Origin: Nemania diffusa
Taxonomy: Eukaryota > Ascomycota > Sordariomycetes > Xylariales > Xylariaceae
Direction: 5' to 3'
DNA length: 64,000 bases
Assembly: GCA_038501195.1 (NCBI GenBank)
Contig: JBBPUQ010000002.1
Coordinates: 1 to 64,000, forward strand
Part shown: positions 38,115 through 51,000 of the stretch, piece after piece
Numbering within the stretch: the stretch's first letter is position 1
How the letters are laid out: each line of letters begins with the position of its first letter
Notes under the pieces: generated by a model
Database searches by the model: none
What the model saw: the letters and a program-made list of their open reading frames with translations, nothing else
What the model was told of the DNA's origin: nothing
Made by a program: the position numbers and the translations under genes

Positions 38115-40295
38115 TTTTTTAACTAAATAAAATAATATATAAAATAAAAACTACTATAAACTTAAATAAAATAATAAACAAATTAAAAACAAATTTTTAA
38201 ACTTAATTTATAATAACAAAAAAGTTAGAAAAAAAACTTTTTATAAAGCTAAAGCTAAAAGTGCTAATAATATTAAAGATTTTTAAAATAAAACTTGTTT
38301 AAATATTAAAACAATAAATAAAAAAATTAAAAAAAAAAAAAGAAAATATTAAAAAAAAAAAAAAAATTAAAAAAAATTAATACGTTAAATAAAACTATAA
38401 TAATACACTAAAGATATTTTTAACAGCTATAACAAATTAAAAAAAAAGTTTATATAATTAAAAGTTTAATTAAACAATAGATTTAATTAAAAAAACAAAC
38501 AAAAAAAGTTTTATTTAATTTAACAATAGTTAAAAAGTTTTAGTAACAATATAATTTTACAGTTATAATTTATAATATTTATTATATTATTTAAAACAAA
38601 TAGTTTTTTTATATTTAAAAAATACTTGTTATATAAAACTAAATTAAATATATTTATTATATATTAATTTTAATTAATAACTAGTTGTTTATATTAACTT
38701 TTAAACTTAGTTTAAATAATATAACTAGTTATTAAAAAAGCTTATTAAATAATTATAATTTAATAATTAATAAATATATATTTTAACTTTTTTATTTATT
38801 TTAAACAATAACTTAAAAATTATAGCAGCTAAATCGTTTTAATATAAATATAAATAATATATAAAAAAGTATATAAAACAATTTCTTTTTTTTAATTATA
38901 GTAAATAATATTACTATATTATAATATTAAAAACTATATAAACAAGTTTATAGCTAATTAAAAACAAACTTTTGATTAAACTATTTATACTTTAAACAAC
39001 AAATATTTTTAAAAATAAAGCTTTTTTTTAATTAATAAAAATATTTTTATATTTTATTTAATTAATATTAAACTAACTAGTTTATAAACTTTAAAAAATT
39101 TATATAATTAAATAGTTGTTTTAATATAAAACTGCAATTTAAAGCAAACTTGTAAAAAAGAAAAAATATTTAATAAAAGTTTTAAATAATTTATTATATT
39201 ATAAAAAACTATTTAAAGATATAAAATTGCTAAAAAATACAATTGTTATAAATATTTGTTAAATAAACTAATATTATAAAAACAGTTTATATAATATAAA
39301 AGCTAATATTAATATAACTAACAATAATTGCAAGTTTTAAAAAAACAAAAAGTTTAAATTATAACAAAAAAAAAAAACGCAATTTATTATTAATATAAAA
39401 AGCAGCGCTATATTATTTTATACTACAAAGCTTGTTTTTATATTGTAACTATTTACACTTTAAAAGTTAAAGCTTTTAATTTTAACACTAAAAAACTAAT
39501 TTTGCTTTTATATAATAATATAAACTATAGCTTATTTGCTAGTTTTTAATTGTTTTTTCGCTTACTATAATAATTTTTAACTATATTAATATAATTAAAC
39601 AGTATAAATAATACATTTGTAAGTAAAATAAATTAAGTAGTTAAATCAAATATAGTTTAATTTTTTTTTATATATTTAATTATTTAAAACAATATAAATA
39701 ATACTACTGTAAAAAAATAAATTAATTAAATCAATAAAGTTTAGTTTTTTTTTTTTTTTTTAATAATTTAGTTAATACTAAAAGTTTTTTACTATATAAA
39801 TATACTATTTAATAATAATTTAACAAGTAATTTTACTGCTGTTTTATAAAGTTTATAGTATTAAAAATATATAATTGTACTATTATAATGCTTTTTTTTA
39901 TTTATTTAAATTTTTAAATATAGCAAAAATAACTATATTTAATTTATTTAAATATTAAATATACATGTTTTATACACTTTTTATTATAAATATTTTTAAC
40001 AAAGCATTTATTATATTTATTTATTATATTAAAAAATAAATTACAAAGTTAAAATTAATAAAAAAATAAAATTAATTATAAAAAAAACATATAAGTTTTA
40101 AACTTAATAATACTAAAACTAAACTTTACAATTAAACAAAATTATATTTATACAAAATAATAACTTATACTTTATATTAAATAAAATTAGTAAAATTTAT
40201 TACAAAATTTAAAAAGCAAAAATTTAAATAATATATAAATACTTATATAGTATTTTTTATGTTTTTTTTAAACAACTATTTATTTATAACATATA
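38115..40295. other. No legible gene; strongly A+T-rich
   Basis: A-rich on the plus strand at 38,100-38,550 and T-rich later. Possible continuation of the relic at 37,621-38,114 after its stop, but stops become dense. No repeat that I can support. Confidence 0.4.
40291..40295. other. Target site duplication ATATA, left
   Basis: The five bases before the left LTR are ATATA, identical to 46,207-46,211 after the right LTR. Ty1/Copia integrases usually give 5-bp duplications. A chance match has roughly a 1 in 30 probability in A/T-only DNA. Confidence 0.75.
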
Positions 40296-40603
40296 TGTTA
40301 GTAGAACTTTTTATATATATATATATAAAAAGATTTAGAGTAATCTGTGGGGTTTAGGATCTGTTTTTAGGTTTTAAAGTTCTGTATTAATTTGTATATA
40401 TATTTTACAAAAAAAAATATAACCAAAAAAGTTGTACATAAATTATTTATATATATATATATATAAAACCTATAAGTTTTATAAATTTTAGTAAATCTTT
40501 ATATTTTTTATTTATTTAGTTATTTAATAAAAATCTTAGTTTAAGTTTTAGTTATATATATTTAGTACATATATATAAGTTTTGTCAAATTATTAATTTA
40601 ATA
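40296..40603 (-). repeat. LTR of the Copia element, left (3' LTR in element sense)
   Basis: It starts TGTTAGTAGAACTTTTT and ends TTTAATA, 308 bp, the same length as the right LTR and aligned to it without a gap over the parts I compared. Its outer end keeps G-rich sequence (AATCTGTGGGGTTTAGG) that is A-rich in the right LTR, while its inner end has lost most C/G kept in the right LTR. Confidence 0.9.
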
Positions 40604-40743
40604 CTAAAGATTTTTTTTTTTATATAATAACTTTAGTTTTAATGTTAACTAATTTTCTGTTATTTTTTTTGCTATTTAATTAATTTATATATGTTTTTAT
40701 TTATACAATTAGTTTATTTATATTAACTAGTTTTTTTAATATT

Positions 40744-41080
40744 TAATTAAATGTTTTTTTTATATAAATATTTATTAAGTTATTTTTATTATCGATTTAA
40801 TATATTTTTATAATTTTATGATTTTTGTACATTTTTTAAAATAATATAATATCGATTATAAGTCGCTTTTTTTATATAGTTTTTAGTTTAACTAAATATT
40901 TATATAAAGATTTAAAATCGGTATATATAACTAATAATACTGTTAGTAATTCTATTATATAAATAATTTTTTAAAAAGTTGTACCGAGTATAATAGCACA
41001 GTTAAATCTATTAACTATATTATATAACTTATTTGCTAATATATTATATATAACTTGTTTATATTTGATTAAATTTTAGT
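40744..41080 (-). pseudogene. Copia RNase H relic
   Basis: The minus strand reads, in one frame, YKQVIYNILANKLYNIVNRF, then a stretch ending LVIYTDFKSLYKYLVKLKTI, then KKRLIIDIILF, KMYKNHKIIKIY and IDNKNNLINIYIKKTFN. This follows the RNase H end of fungal Ty1/Copia polyproteins, in which a T-D-S-K-S-L-Y core is followed by a lysine-arginine-leucine plus I-D-I block and an I-D-G-x-x-N-P-A-D stretch. The aspartates of TD and of IDI are still present; S of SKS reads F and most D/E read N/K, as C and G loss predicts. Stops at the expected Q or W positions show it is dead. This is the most secure protein identification in the window. Confidence 0.85.
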
Positions 41081-44000
41081 AAATAATATTGCTTTCGATT
41101 GTAAAAATGTTTTTTATATAGCTTTTATTAGTTAATATAATTATAAATTTAATTTAAAAACTTAAATTTTTGTTATTTACAAATGCTTTGTTAATAAAAA
41201 TAAATATTTTTATATAACTAAGATTTAAAAATATATAGTATAGTTTTTATTGTATATTATTAATTTGCTATTATATTTATATATTTAATGCTTTAACGTT
41301 GTTTTTTAACAGCTTTTAAATTTATATAGCGATTAATAAATTGTATAATGTTTCTAGTTAATATATTAATGTAATATATATACTTTAAACTTATTAAACA
41401 ATATATTGTTAAAAATAATCTTTTATACAAAAGTTAATAATATATAGTTGTTTAATTTATTTTTATTAAATAAAAAAAAAATCTTGTTTGTTTATTTAAA
41501 TCTTGTTTTTGTTAAATTTAACAAAATATTTAAACGTTAATTTTGTTTTTAGTTTTGTACAAAATAATAGCTTAATTTTCTTTTTATATAAAAATTTCTT
41601 AAATATAATATTAAAAATATTATCTGTTTAAAGTTTTATAATTATAAATTTGTTAAATTTTTTTTTAATATATAGTAAATATAAATTATATATAGATATT
41701 TTTATGCTTAATTTTTAGCAGTAATATTTATAGTAAGTTTTATATTAATATAATTTTAATTTAGCTAATTTATATAATAGTTATATAATTTAAAATATAA
41801 TGTTTATTAAATATTTATTTTTTAGTTTTTTTAATAAATAAATATAAATTTTTTAGTTTAACTTGTTATATAACTATATATATATTTAAAAAATATTTCA
41901 TAGTTTTATATATATGTTATAGTTTTAAATTAACAATAGTTTTAAAGTTATAATAAACTGTTGATTTATATACTAAATTATTAGTATTTATATAAAAATT
42001 TAGATTTTATTGTTGTTTTTATAACTTTATATAATTAATTTAAACTTTTTATATAGTTTAGTTGTTTTATTTTTAATTTTTTATATAAGCTTAGTTTAAA
42101 AAATTCTTATTTAGTTATATTAGTTTAAATTATATTATATAAACTAAAATATATTTTAAATTATTAATATATTTATTTTAGCTATATTTAATTGTTTAAA
42201 AAATATACTAAATATAATAATTATATTATTTTGTTTTAATTATATAACTAAAGCATAATTATTGACTTTTTTTAATACAAAATATTAATTGCTAGTAAGT
42301 ATAAATAACTTTTTTAATTTGCTTTTATATTAAAATTGTAGCTATTTAATAACTTAAAAAAAATTATATAAAAAATTATTTTTTTTGTATAATAAGTTAA
42401 ATATAGCTTTTTGTTAATAATATAATTTAACTTATATATAACAGAACTTAATTAGTTTGTTTGTTATATTGACTATAATGTTATAATTTTTAATTATAGA
42501 AATTTTATATAGTTTTGTTTAACTTTTGCGCTTTTTTTATATTATAACTTTACTTTAAAAAAATAAAAAAAATACTTTATATAATAATGCTAGTTTATTT
42601 TTAGTTTGTATAATTTAATTAATATTAACTTTTATATAAATATTTTTTAATATTTTTATAGCTTTTTATATAATTTTTACTTTTTAAATAATTTTTAACA
42701 AAAAGAATAAGTTATTATTAATTTTAAAGTAAGCTTTAAAAACTAATAAAATAAATATAAAACTATTCAGTTTAGCTATATTGTTTAAAGCTTTTATAGC
42801 TATTTGTAGTATTGTTTTTTTGTTTATATAATAACTGATTTTTTTATATAAAATATTAAACATATAATAAAGTAATATATATATTTATTCGACTTTTTTA
42901 ATAGTTTAGTATATTTTAATAAACATTTTTTTATATAAAGCTTTAACTAGTTATATATTATTGCAGAATTTTTTAGATAAAAAATTTATACTAAGATTAT
43001 ATACAATATAATCAAGCAGTTTTTAATATATTAAAATTTAATATTAGTATAATACATTTTAAATATTGTATATATTTAAAAATTTTAAAAATTTAATTGT
43101 TTAAAACGAAGTATTTATATCGATTATATATAAAGTCGATTATTTGTTAATTTATACAATATTAATAATAATTTCGTAGTTAAAATTACATTTATTTTTT
43201 AGTAAAAACTTAAATCTTTTTAAAGCTTAGTTATATAATTAATAATAGTAATAGAACTTTTTGATTTTTTAAAATATTAAAACATTAATATTATTATATT
43301 TAATTTTTTATAATAATTTTATAAGTTTTTTTATACAAAAATATTTAAATCGATAATATAATTTTTAGAGTTTTTGTTTTATAAAATAATCTATAGCTTT
43401 TGATTAGTTAACATTAAAAAACAGGTGTTTTTATTTTTATATAATTAGTACTGTTGTATTATTTTGTTATATAATTATATTTTATATATTATTAAAATAA
43501 ATATATAGTCGATTTATATTTTATAGCAACAGTAGAAACAGAATTAGTACATTTAAAATATAAAATTTAATCGGTTTAATTAATGTTAAAATAATTATAA
43601 TATTTATAGCTTCAAAGTTTTTAATACTACTAAATCAGATTGCTATACTATTTAAAGTTTAGTTTATTTGTACAAAATAGTTTTTTTATATAAAAGCTTT
43701 AGCTTAAGCTTTTTTAATAGTTGAAACTTTAATTGTATTAATATTTTATAAAATATTTTAGTACTTTATATTATATTAACTATTTAAATAAAAATTATTT
43801 AATGTTAATGTTTAGTTTTAAATATATATATTTTTTTTTATTATATAATAAAAATATATTAAATTTATTAAAAATTAAATTGTTTCATTTTTAGTTTTAA
43901 AATTTAAGTTGTTATTAGATTTATTATTATATAAAAAGTTTTTATTATTTTTGTAATCTAATATAAATATATTATATTTTTTATATAATAAAGTTTTTTG

Positions 44001-44879
44001 CTTTAAAATATTGTATATAATAAAATATTGCTTTTTTACTTTCGATTTTTTTTATTAGCTGTAGTTAATAAACCAACAACTAAGCTTTTTATAAATAAAG
44101 CATTTTTTATTACTTTTATTATTCTTATTGTACAATCGCTGTAGTTTTTAGCGAAAATTTTTCTTAAAGCTATAATTATATAATTGTTTTAAATATTTAA
44201 TATTATACTATTTATCGACAAAATAAATATTTATTATATAATAGTAGTTTATTTTTTGATTAAAAAAAACTTGCAGCATTATTTATAAGTCAAAAAATAA
44301 AGCTTTATATATAAGTTTTTAACTAATTAAAACAGATTTAAGCTTAAATATATTAAAACATATTTATATAACTGTTATATAAAGTAGTATTTTTTTATAG
44401 TAACTAAGTTTTAAAACATATTATATAAATTAAAACTTATTAATTATAGTTTTTAATATTTCAAGCATTGTTTTTATTAAATTGTTTTGTTTTATTTATA
44501 TAAAAGTAATAGTAATTTAGTTAGTTTAGTATTAATTATAATTAACTGTTATATTAAAATAATTATTAAATATTATATAAATTTTGTTTTATTTATATAT
44601 CGAACTAATATAGTTGAAATAATATTATTTAGCTTTTTTTTTTAGTATAGAAAAAAATACTATATAATACTGTTTTTTAGTAATTTTAAATCGACAGTAT
44701 ATCGAAATAAAAATTTAAGCTTTGTTATATAATATATTATATAGTTTACTGCTATAGTTTTAGTTAAATTATTATACTTTAGTAAATATAATAAATTGAG
44801 CTGTTTTAATTAAACTATTATAAATAATCTAAATAAAAAAAAGTTTGTACAATTAATCTTTATATATAAATAAAAGTAC
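41081..44879 (-). pseudogene. Decayed pol interior of the Copia element
   Basis: This must hold protease, integrase and reverse transcriptase if the element was complete, but I could not read their motifs through the mutations. It aligns in pieces with 3,050-5,650 of the telomere-side copy. Segments at about 41,876-41,945, 42,070-42,240 and 44,440-44,900 have no obvious partner there. Confidence 0.45.
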
Positions 44880-45600
44880 AAAATATATAATAAAAATTCT
44901 AAAAATAAGTATAAGTTTTTAAGTTTTTATTTATATAAAAAAATTAAATATTTAATTATTTATATTAAATACTAAAGTATATACTAGTGTTGTTAGCTTT
45001 AATACAACCGGTTATAATATTAAATAGTCCGTTTATACAACTAGAAATTCTAATATGTTTACTAGTATAAATACTAGAGCTATTTATATAAATATATCAT
45101 TATTTGAGTTTTTATTGTTTTCGTTTATATATTTTCTAATAATATATAAAAGCTTGTTTTCAAGTGATTTTTTATATACTTTAATGTTTTTGTTACTTTT
45201 AGCAATAGCAATAAATTCTTTTTAAAATATACAACTAGTATTTATTAACATTAGTTTTATTTAGCTATTAAAATTTATTACAAACATTTATATAAGTTGT
45301 TTATTTTCGATTTTTAATTATATATAGTTTTACAAACATTTTATAAAATATATTATTAATTATAAAAGTTTAATAAATTAGTTAAAATCAATAGTTATAT
45401 TTTAATATTTAAAATCGGTTTGTTTTTTTTAAATTTTTATTTAAATGTTGCTACTTTTAGCTATATTTTTATATATAAATTTATTTTTATTATATAAAGC
45501 TGCTGATTTATTGTTTTAAACTTGTTTAGCTGCTACAGTTATAGCTGCTATAGTTGCTTTTGTTACAAGTGCTGATATAGTTATAAAAAGTAATAAAATA
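44880..45600 (-). pseudogene. Gag-like relic of the Copia element
   Basis: The minus strand has one long frame in phase with the RNase H relic. It reads ISALVTKATIAAITVAAKQV near the right LTR, then LYNKNKFIYKNIAKSS, KEFIAIAKSNKNIKVYKKSL, LLYIIRKYINENNKNSNNDI and ILEFLVV. The densest stop-free part is 45,030-45,225. Position directly inside the element-sense 5' LTR and composition (helical, charged, no catalytic motif) fit gag. N/K stand in for lost D/E. Assignment as gag rests on position and order, not on a recognised domain. Confidence 0.55.
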
Positions 45601-45898
45601 AAAAGAATAAGTTAAATAAAATAATTAAAAAAGTAAATATATAAAATAACTTACAGTTTTATTGATTTTTATATAAAAATAACTAAATTATTATATAGAA
45701 CTAATTTTAACTTTGCAATAATTAAATTTTTTTTATTTAATAGTTAATTCAATATATCTTTGGCCAATTAATATAAATAGTAGTCTATTTTTCGTACAAA
45801 AAAAAAAAAAATAAAATATAAAAGCTATTTTTAATAATAGCCAGTCTTTGCTTTTTTATTTTATTAATCTATAATCGTATTTTATAATTATTAATCAA

Positions 45899-46206
45899 TA
45901 TTAATAAAACTTTTTATATATATATACACAAAAAAATTTGGAATAATTTATAAAGTTTAAAGTTTGTTTTTAAGTTTTAAAGTTTTATATTGATTTATAT
46001 ATATATTTTACAAAAAGAAATATAACTAAAAAAGTTATACATAAGTTATTTACATATATATATACATAAGACTTATAAGTTCTGTAGATCTTAGTAAGTC
46101 TTTGTATTTTTTATTTATTCGGTTACTTAATAAGGGTCCTAGTCCAAGTCCTGGTTGTACACACCTAGTACATACATACAAGTCCTGTTAAGTCATTGGT
46201 TCAACA
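45899..46206 (-). repeat. LTR of the Copia element, right (5' LTR in element sense)
   Basis: It starts TATTAATAAAACTTTTT (TG mutated to TA) and ends GGTTCAACA with intact CA. The last 95 bases keep most of their C and G, for example AGGGTCCTAGTCCAAGTCC, whereas the DNA right after 46,206 has almost none. In element sense the LTR would begin TGTTGAACCAATGAC. Confidence 0.92.
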
Positions 46207-46211
46207 ATATA
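46207..46211. other. Target site duplication ATATA, right
   Basis: Identical to 40,291-40,295 on the other side of the retrotransposon. Confidence 0.75.
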
Positions 46212-46574
46212 CTTTTTTTTTTTTTTTTTAAACTTAGCTTTATATACTTTTTAATAAACAAAACTATAAAACTATATATTATAGCTTTATTTTTTTTTTT
46301 TTATTTATTATATAAAATTAGTAATTATAAGTTTATTTTATAGTTTTTATAATTTTTAATAATATAAAAAACTAAAATATATATTTTTTATTTATTTAAT
46401 TAATATATACAACTTAATTTTTAAATTTTTTACTTTTTTAAAATTTAATATTACACTTTGCTTTTTTTATTTTGTTTATACAATTTTATTTTTTATAAAT
46501 CTCAAATATTTTTAAAACTAAATAGTATAGCTTTTATAAGTTTAACTAAAACTTTTATTCTAGTTTTTGCAGCT

Positions 46575-46706
46575 ATTGTTAAAATTAAAAAGCAAAAATA
46601 TATTTGCTTTATATAAAATGCTAATATATATAAAAGCACTATAAGCTTTTAACTTATATAATAAAACTTAAACTTTTAAATAATTAATAGAATTACTAAG
46701 TATTTT
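46575..46706. repeat. 130-bp direct repeat, copy 1
   Basis: It matches 51,119-51,249 over nearly all its length, for example TATAATAAAACTTAAACTTT and AAATAATTAATA. Differences are mainly transitions. The two copies lie 4.5 kb apart in the same orientation with a coding relic between them, so they could be LTR ends of another retrotransposon. No convincing TG...CA ends or target duplication were found. Confidence 0.7.
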
Positions 46707-46986
46707 TTTTAGTAGTTATACTATTTAGTTTTTGTTAACTTTTAAATTTAAGTTATAAAAAACAAGTTTTTTTATATTTATAATTTTATTAATTAAAAAG
46801 TTAAATATTGCAACTTTATACAATAAGCTTTATATTTGCTTTATTATTTATATTAAATTTTAGTTTTTTAATTAGTTTATTTATTTAGTTATTATTAAAT
46901 TTGTTATTATTTGTATAATATTTAAATATATTAGCAAAACTTATAGTAAACAATATATATATATATATATACTTTATATATTTTTT

Positions 46987-46989
<3 letters not shown>

Positions 46990-47018
<29 letters not shown>
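46990..47018. repeat. Poly-T tract of 29
   Basis: An uninterrupted run of 29 T follows ACTTTATATATTTTTTAAC. A T-run this long may be a former mixed pyrimidine tract flattened by C loss, or a poly-A tail on the minus strand. Confidence 0.8.
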
Positions 47019-47280
47019 GTTTTTTAGCTTTTGTATATTTTTAACTTATATACTTTTTTACTATATATTTAAGCTTTTTAAGTTCAAATATATTTTATAG
47101 TTTACTATATAAATTATTATTTTTGTTAATATTATAAGTTATTTTTTTTCAAAGTTTTTACAAATATATACAAGCTATAATAGCTCAATTAATATACTTT
47201 GTTATAATTTTACAACATATATTATATTAAAGCTTTTTTATTACAGTAATTGCTGCACTTTTAAATTAATATATTTATTA

Positions 47281-48078
47281 TAACTTATTTTAATATTTAA
47301 ACTAATTGTTTAAAATACTTAAGCATATTATATTTATATATTGTATTTTTAGTATATATTATTAGCTTTTGCTACTGCTAAATATATTAACAGTATAACT
47401 AAACAAGCTACTATTAATATTGCTACTAATACTAACGCTGCTACTATTACTGCTACTAACACTAAATATAACTACAAAATCAAACAAGTTATAACTAATA
47501 TAAAAACTTAGTAGAACTAATTTTATAACATTTACGATTTTTATATAATAGTAATTAAAGCTGTAAAAAATTTTACTTTTTTTTTTTTTGTTTATAAAAG
47601 TATAAAATTTGTTGTTTTGTTTATTTGCTTTTTTGCTTTTGTTAACAATTTATATTTTAGTTTTGCTAGCTTTTTTATTTTTATTTTTATATTAACTAGT
47701 TTTTTTTTTAAGTTTATAAAAATAAACAAAAAAAACAACTATAACAATAACAATAATAATAATAAAATAGCTGCTTTAAGTAACAATAAAAACAAAAGTA
47801 AAGCTATTATATATAGTATGCACTTTTTTTTTTTTTTTTTTAACTTTAGCAAAATATATTTTTTTCGTTTTTTAAATAATAAATATAACAAAAGTAAAAT
47901 AACTTTTTTAAATAACAATAAAAGCAAAAGTAAAGCTATTTTAAATTATAAATACTTTATTTTTTTTTTTTTTTTTAAATATTATTTTTTTGTTTTAAAC
48001 TGCTTTTTTTACTTTTTAGAAAATTTTTTTTTTAATAAATTTAGCTTAAATAAAAAAGTAGTTGCTTTTTTTATTTAA
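47281..48078 (+). pseudogene. Coding relic with a former acidic low-complexity domain
   Basis: Read with codons at 47,281, 47,284 and so on, the frame is nearly free of stops from 47,353 to its TAA at 48,076. The only interruptions are TAG TAG and TAA close together at 47,509-47,520, as a Q-Q-N-Q cluster would give. Over 240 codons chance predicts about 20. It starts with an A/T/N-rich part (KQATINIATNTNAATITATN), then KYNYKIKQVITNIKT, then a hydrophobic, F-rich part, then NYNNNNNNNKIAALSNNKNK and a second related module LNNNKSKSKAILNYKYF 135 bp later. Poly-N and K most likely derive from poly-D and E, and the F-runs from S, P and L, so the ancestor was an acidic, serine-rich protein. No family recognised. 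It lies between the two 130-bp direct repeats. Confidence 0.68.
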
Positions 48079-51000
48079 TGTAATAGCTAAGCTATTAGTT
48101 TATATTATAAAATTTTATATACTAGCTATTTTATTTTAGCTATTATTAAAAAATTTAACAATATATACTATAATATAGTTATAAATATTTATTGCTTATA
48201 TTACTTTAGCAGTTAAACTTATATATTTTTATATATTATATAAATTAAACTGTTAAATCAAATATATATATATATTATTAACTAGTTTATAGTTAATTTT
48301 AATTAGTTTTTATTATTTTATATTTTGTTATTGTTTTAAATATATATAATTTTATTAAAAAAATAAACTAAACTGTTTTTTTAACTTAAAATTGTTGTTA
48401 ATTATATAAAAATATTATATAACTTTGTATTATAACTTGTATTTTTAACATAATTTTTTAATAAAAGTTTTTTAATGTTAAAACTTATGTTATTTTTATT
48501 AACTTTGCTAAAGTTTGCGCTTTTTTTTTTTTTTTTATATAGCTTTTGTTTAATATTGTATTAATAGCTGCTAGTTTTATTTTTAATACTATTAATAGCA
48601 GTTTTACTACTGTTATTTTAATTAATTTAAAATATATTAATTTGTTATTAATAAGTTTATTAAAGTTATATTATAATTAATTTAAAGTTAGTTTATGTTT
48701 AAAAAACTAGTTTAATTAAATAGTTTAATAGTTATTTTAAATATTATTTATATTTTATTTAAAAAAATATATAGCTTAAAAATAAAAAATTTATATTTAG
48801 TTAATTTTTAAAAACTTTTTTTTAGTATATAATTTGTTTTTATAAAATTAATTAATATTTTAAAATGTTTAAATTAAACTTTTGTTAAATTTTTAATATA
48901 ATTATTAGTAACTATTTAATTAATAAATAAATATATTATATTAAATAATTTTTTATAATATTATTACTTAAGTTATATATTTTATATATTTATATATTTT
49001 AACTTAATATTAAACTTTTTAGTATTATTTTTTATAAGCTTAATTATTTATTAATTATATAAAAATATAGTTTAATTATTTTTTATTTTTAAAAATATAT
49101 TTTAAAATAATAGTTTAAACGCTATTGTTTTTACTGCTATTAGCTATAATACTATAACATTTATTTCAGTTATTAAAATAGCAATAGTATTTTAATATAT
49201 TACTTTTTAACAAATAGTACTTTTATATAAATATATAATAAAGCTACAATATAAATTTTTTTTTTTTTTGTTATTTGTATTTTTTACAATTATAAATATA
49301 AAAAATTGTTTATTTTAAACTTTAAATTTGATTTTTTATATAGCTATACTATATAAATATTTATACTGTTAAAACTATTTATAAACAAAGTAATAATTTT
49401 ATATTTAATTTAATGTTTAACAAGTATTTTTAATTAATTTTTTTAATTATTAAAATATTTTTTATTATTTTATTTTTTTTTTAGTAAAAAAAAAGCTTTT
49501 TATTTTTAAATAAATTAAACAGTACTTTGTTTTTTTAAATTTATATTTATTTAGTTATTAATTTTTTAAATTTTTATAACTTTATATATTTTATATATAT
49601 TGTTAAAACTATTTAGTTAATTTAACTAATTTAAATATTAAATTTTATTAATTTAATTAAACAAACATTTTTTTCGATCATTTAAGTATAATAAGTTAAA
49701 AAACTATTATTTAATTAAAATAGTATTAATTTTTATAAAAATAGTATAAATATATTAGCACTTGCTATATATTTATTACATTTTATTTTATTTCGTTTTA
49801 AAAAATTATTTTATTGTTTAATAGCTGTAAGTTTTTTTTTACTATTAGGTATTTATTAAACACAATTTTAAAAAACATATAAATAAAAATAGGTATATTG
49901 CTGCTTTATTTATAGCTATTTTGTATTATAAACAGTATTACTAATTTGTTTTTTATTATAACTTGTATAAAAAACTACTTTGTTTGCTAAGTTTTTAAAT
50001 AATAAATCTTTTTATTGCTTAGTTTTAGTTAAAGCTTAAATGCAGCTTATAAATATTTATACTAAAGCTTAAAAATTTAAAACAAAACTAGCTTTTTAAA
50101 ATTGCTAGTTAATATTATATTTTTATTTAGCAGTTTTATAAAAGCTGTTAAAAAATATAGCAGCATTATATATTGTAAGTTTTTTTTATACTAATAAATA
50201 ATTGCAGTTATTATTACTATTAATAATAATATTAATAAATATAAACTAGTTTAGTAAAAAAAAAACGCTAATAAAAATAGTAGTTTTATTATATAGTGCT
50301 TTAACTTTGCTTTTAAGCTTTTATAAAGTATTAAATTAATTATTTTTAAAGTTTAAGTTGAATTTGTTTTTTTGTACTTAAGCAGTTTTTAATTAGACTT
50401 AAAGTTATAACTTTAAAATGCTTTTTATTTTATTTTTTGTAATTTTTAACAATTTTGTTATAATAAGTATAAAAGTATATTATATCTGCTTTAAGTATTT
50501 TTAACTACTTTTAAATAATATATAACTACTATTTTTAGTTTTAAATATAATGTTTTAATAGCTTTTTTTATTTAATAATATATATAAACTAAAGTATAAA
50601 ATTTATATTAGCTGCTTATATTTTTTTAAAAATTTTTCGCAAGTTGTTAGTTTTATATATAGTGCGCTTATAACGTTTATATTTATTTTTTTTGCTTTAG
50701 TTTATATTGTTATATTGTTTTTGCAGTAAAATAGTAACTATATTAAAGCTTTAAAAAAACTTCTGCAAAAAATAGTTCAATTAGCAAATTAAACATTTTT
50801 AAATTAATTAAATCAATAGTTACTTTTATTAAATGTAAGCTATATAAACATAGCTTAGTAATTATAAGAATTAAAAGCAGTTAATTAAAGAACTTTTGTT
50901 GTTTTAGCAAATAAATTTTTCAAGCTTTCAAAGTTTATAGAAATATAAACAAGTGCTTTTTTTTTGTTTAATAAAAAATTAAACTTAGCTTTTTTTTAAT

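Larger units (their letters stand above)
40296..46206 (-). mobile_element. Ty1/Copia LTR retrotransposon, moderately mutated
   Basis: A complete 5.9-kb element: two 308-bp LTRs, ends TG...CA, 5-bp target duplication ATATA. Coding relics run on the minus strand, with a gag-like region next to the right LTR (44,880-45,600) and an RNase H relic next to the left LTR (40,744-41,080). That order, with RNase H last, fits Ty1/Copia. The T-run at 40,611-40,622 just inside the left LTR would be the polypurine tract on the minus strand. The element lies in DNA that is far more depleted of G/C, so it inserted after its surroundings had decayed. It is not coding-competent: stops fill the reading frames. 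Integrase and reverse transcriptase, expected between the two relics, were not recognised. Confidence 0.88.

Noticed and set aside
46155..46343. 62-codon open frame on the plus strand starting inside the right LTR
   Set aside because: It crosses the retrotransposon border into degraded flanking DNA and is mostly F from T-runs; no coding signal on both sides of the border could be shared.
47739..47927. 62-codon open frame on the minus strand
   Set aside because: Antisense to the plus-strand relic at 47,281-48,078; it encodes mainly L and K runs mirroring T-runs and AAC/AAT repeats.
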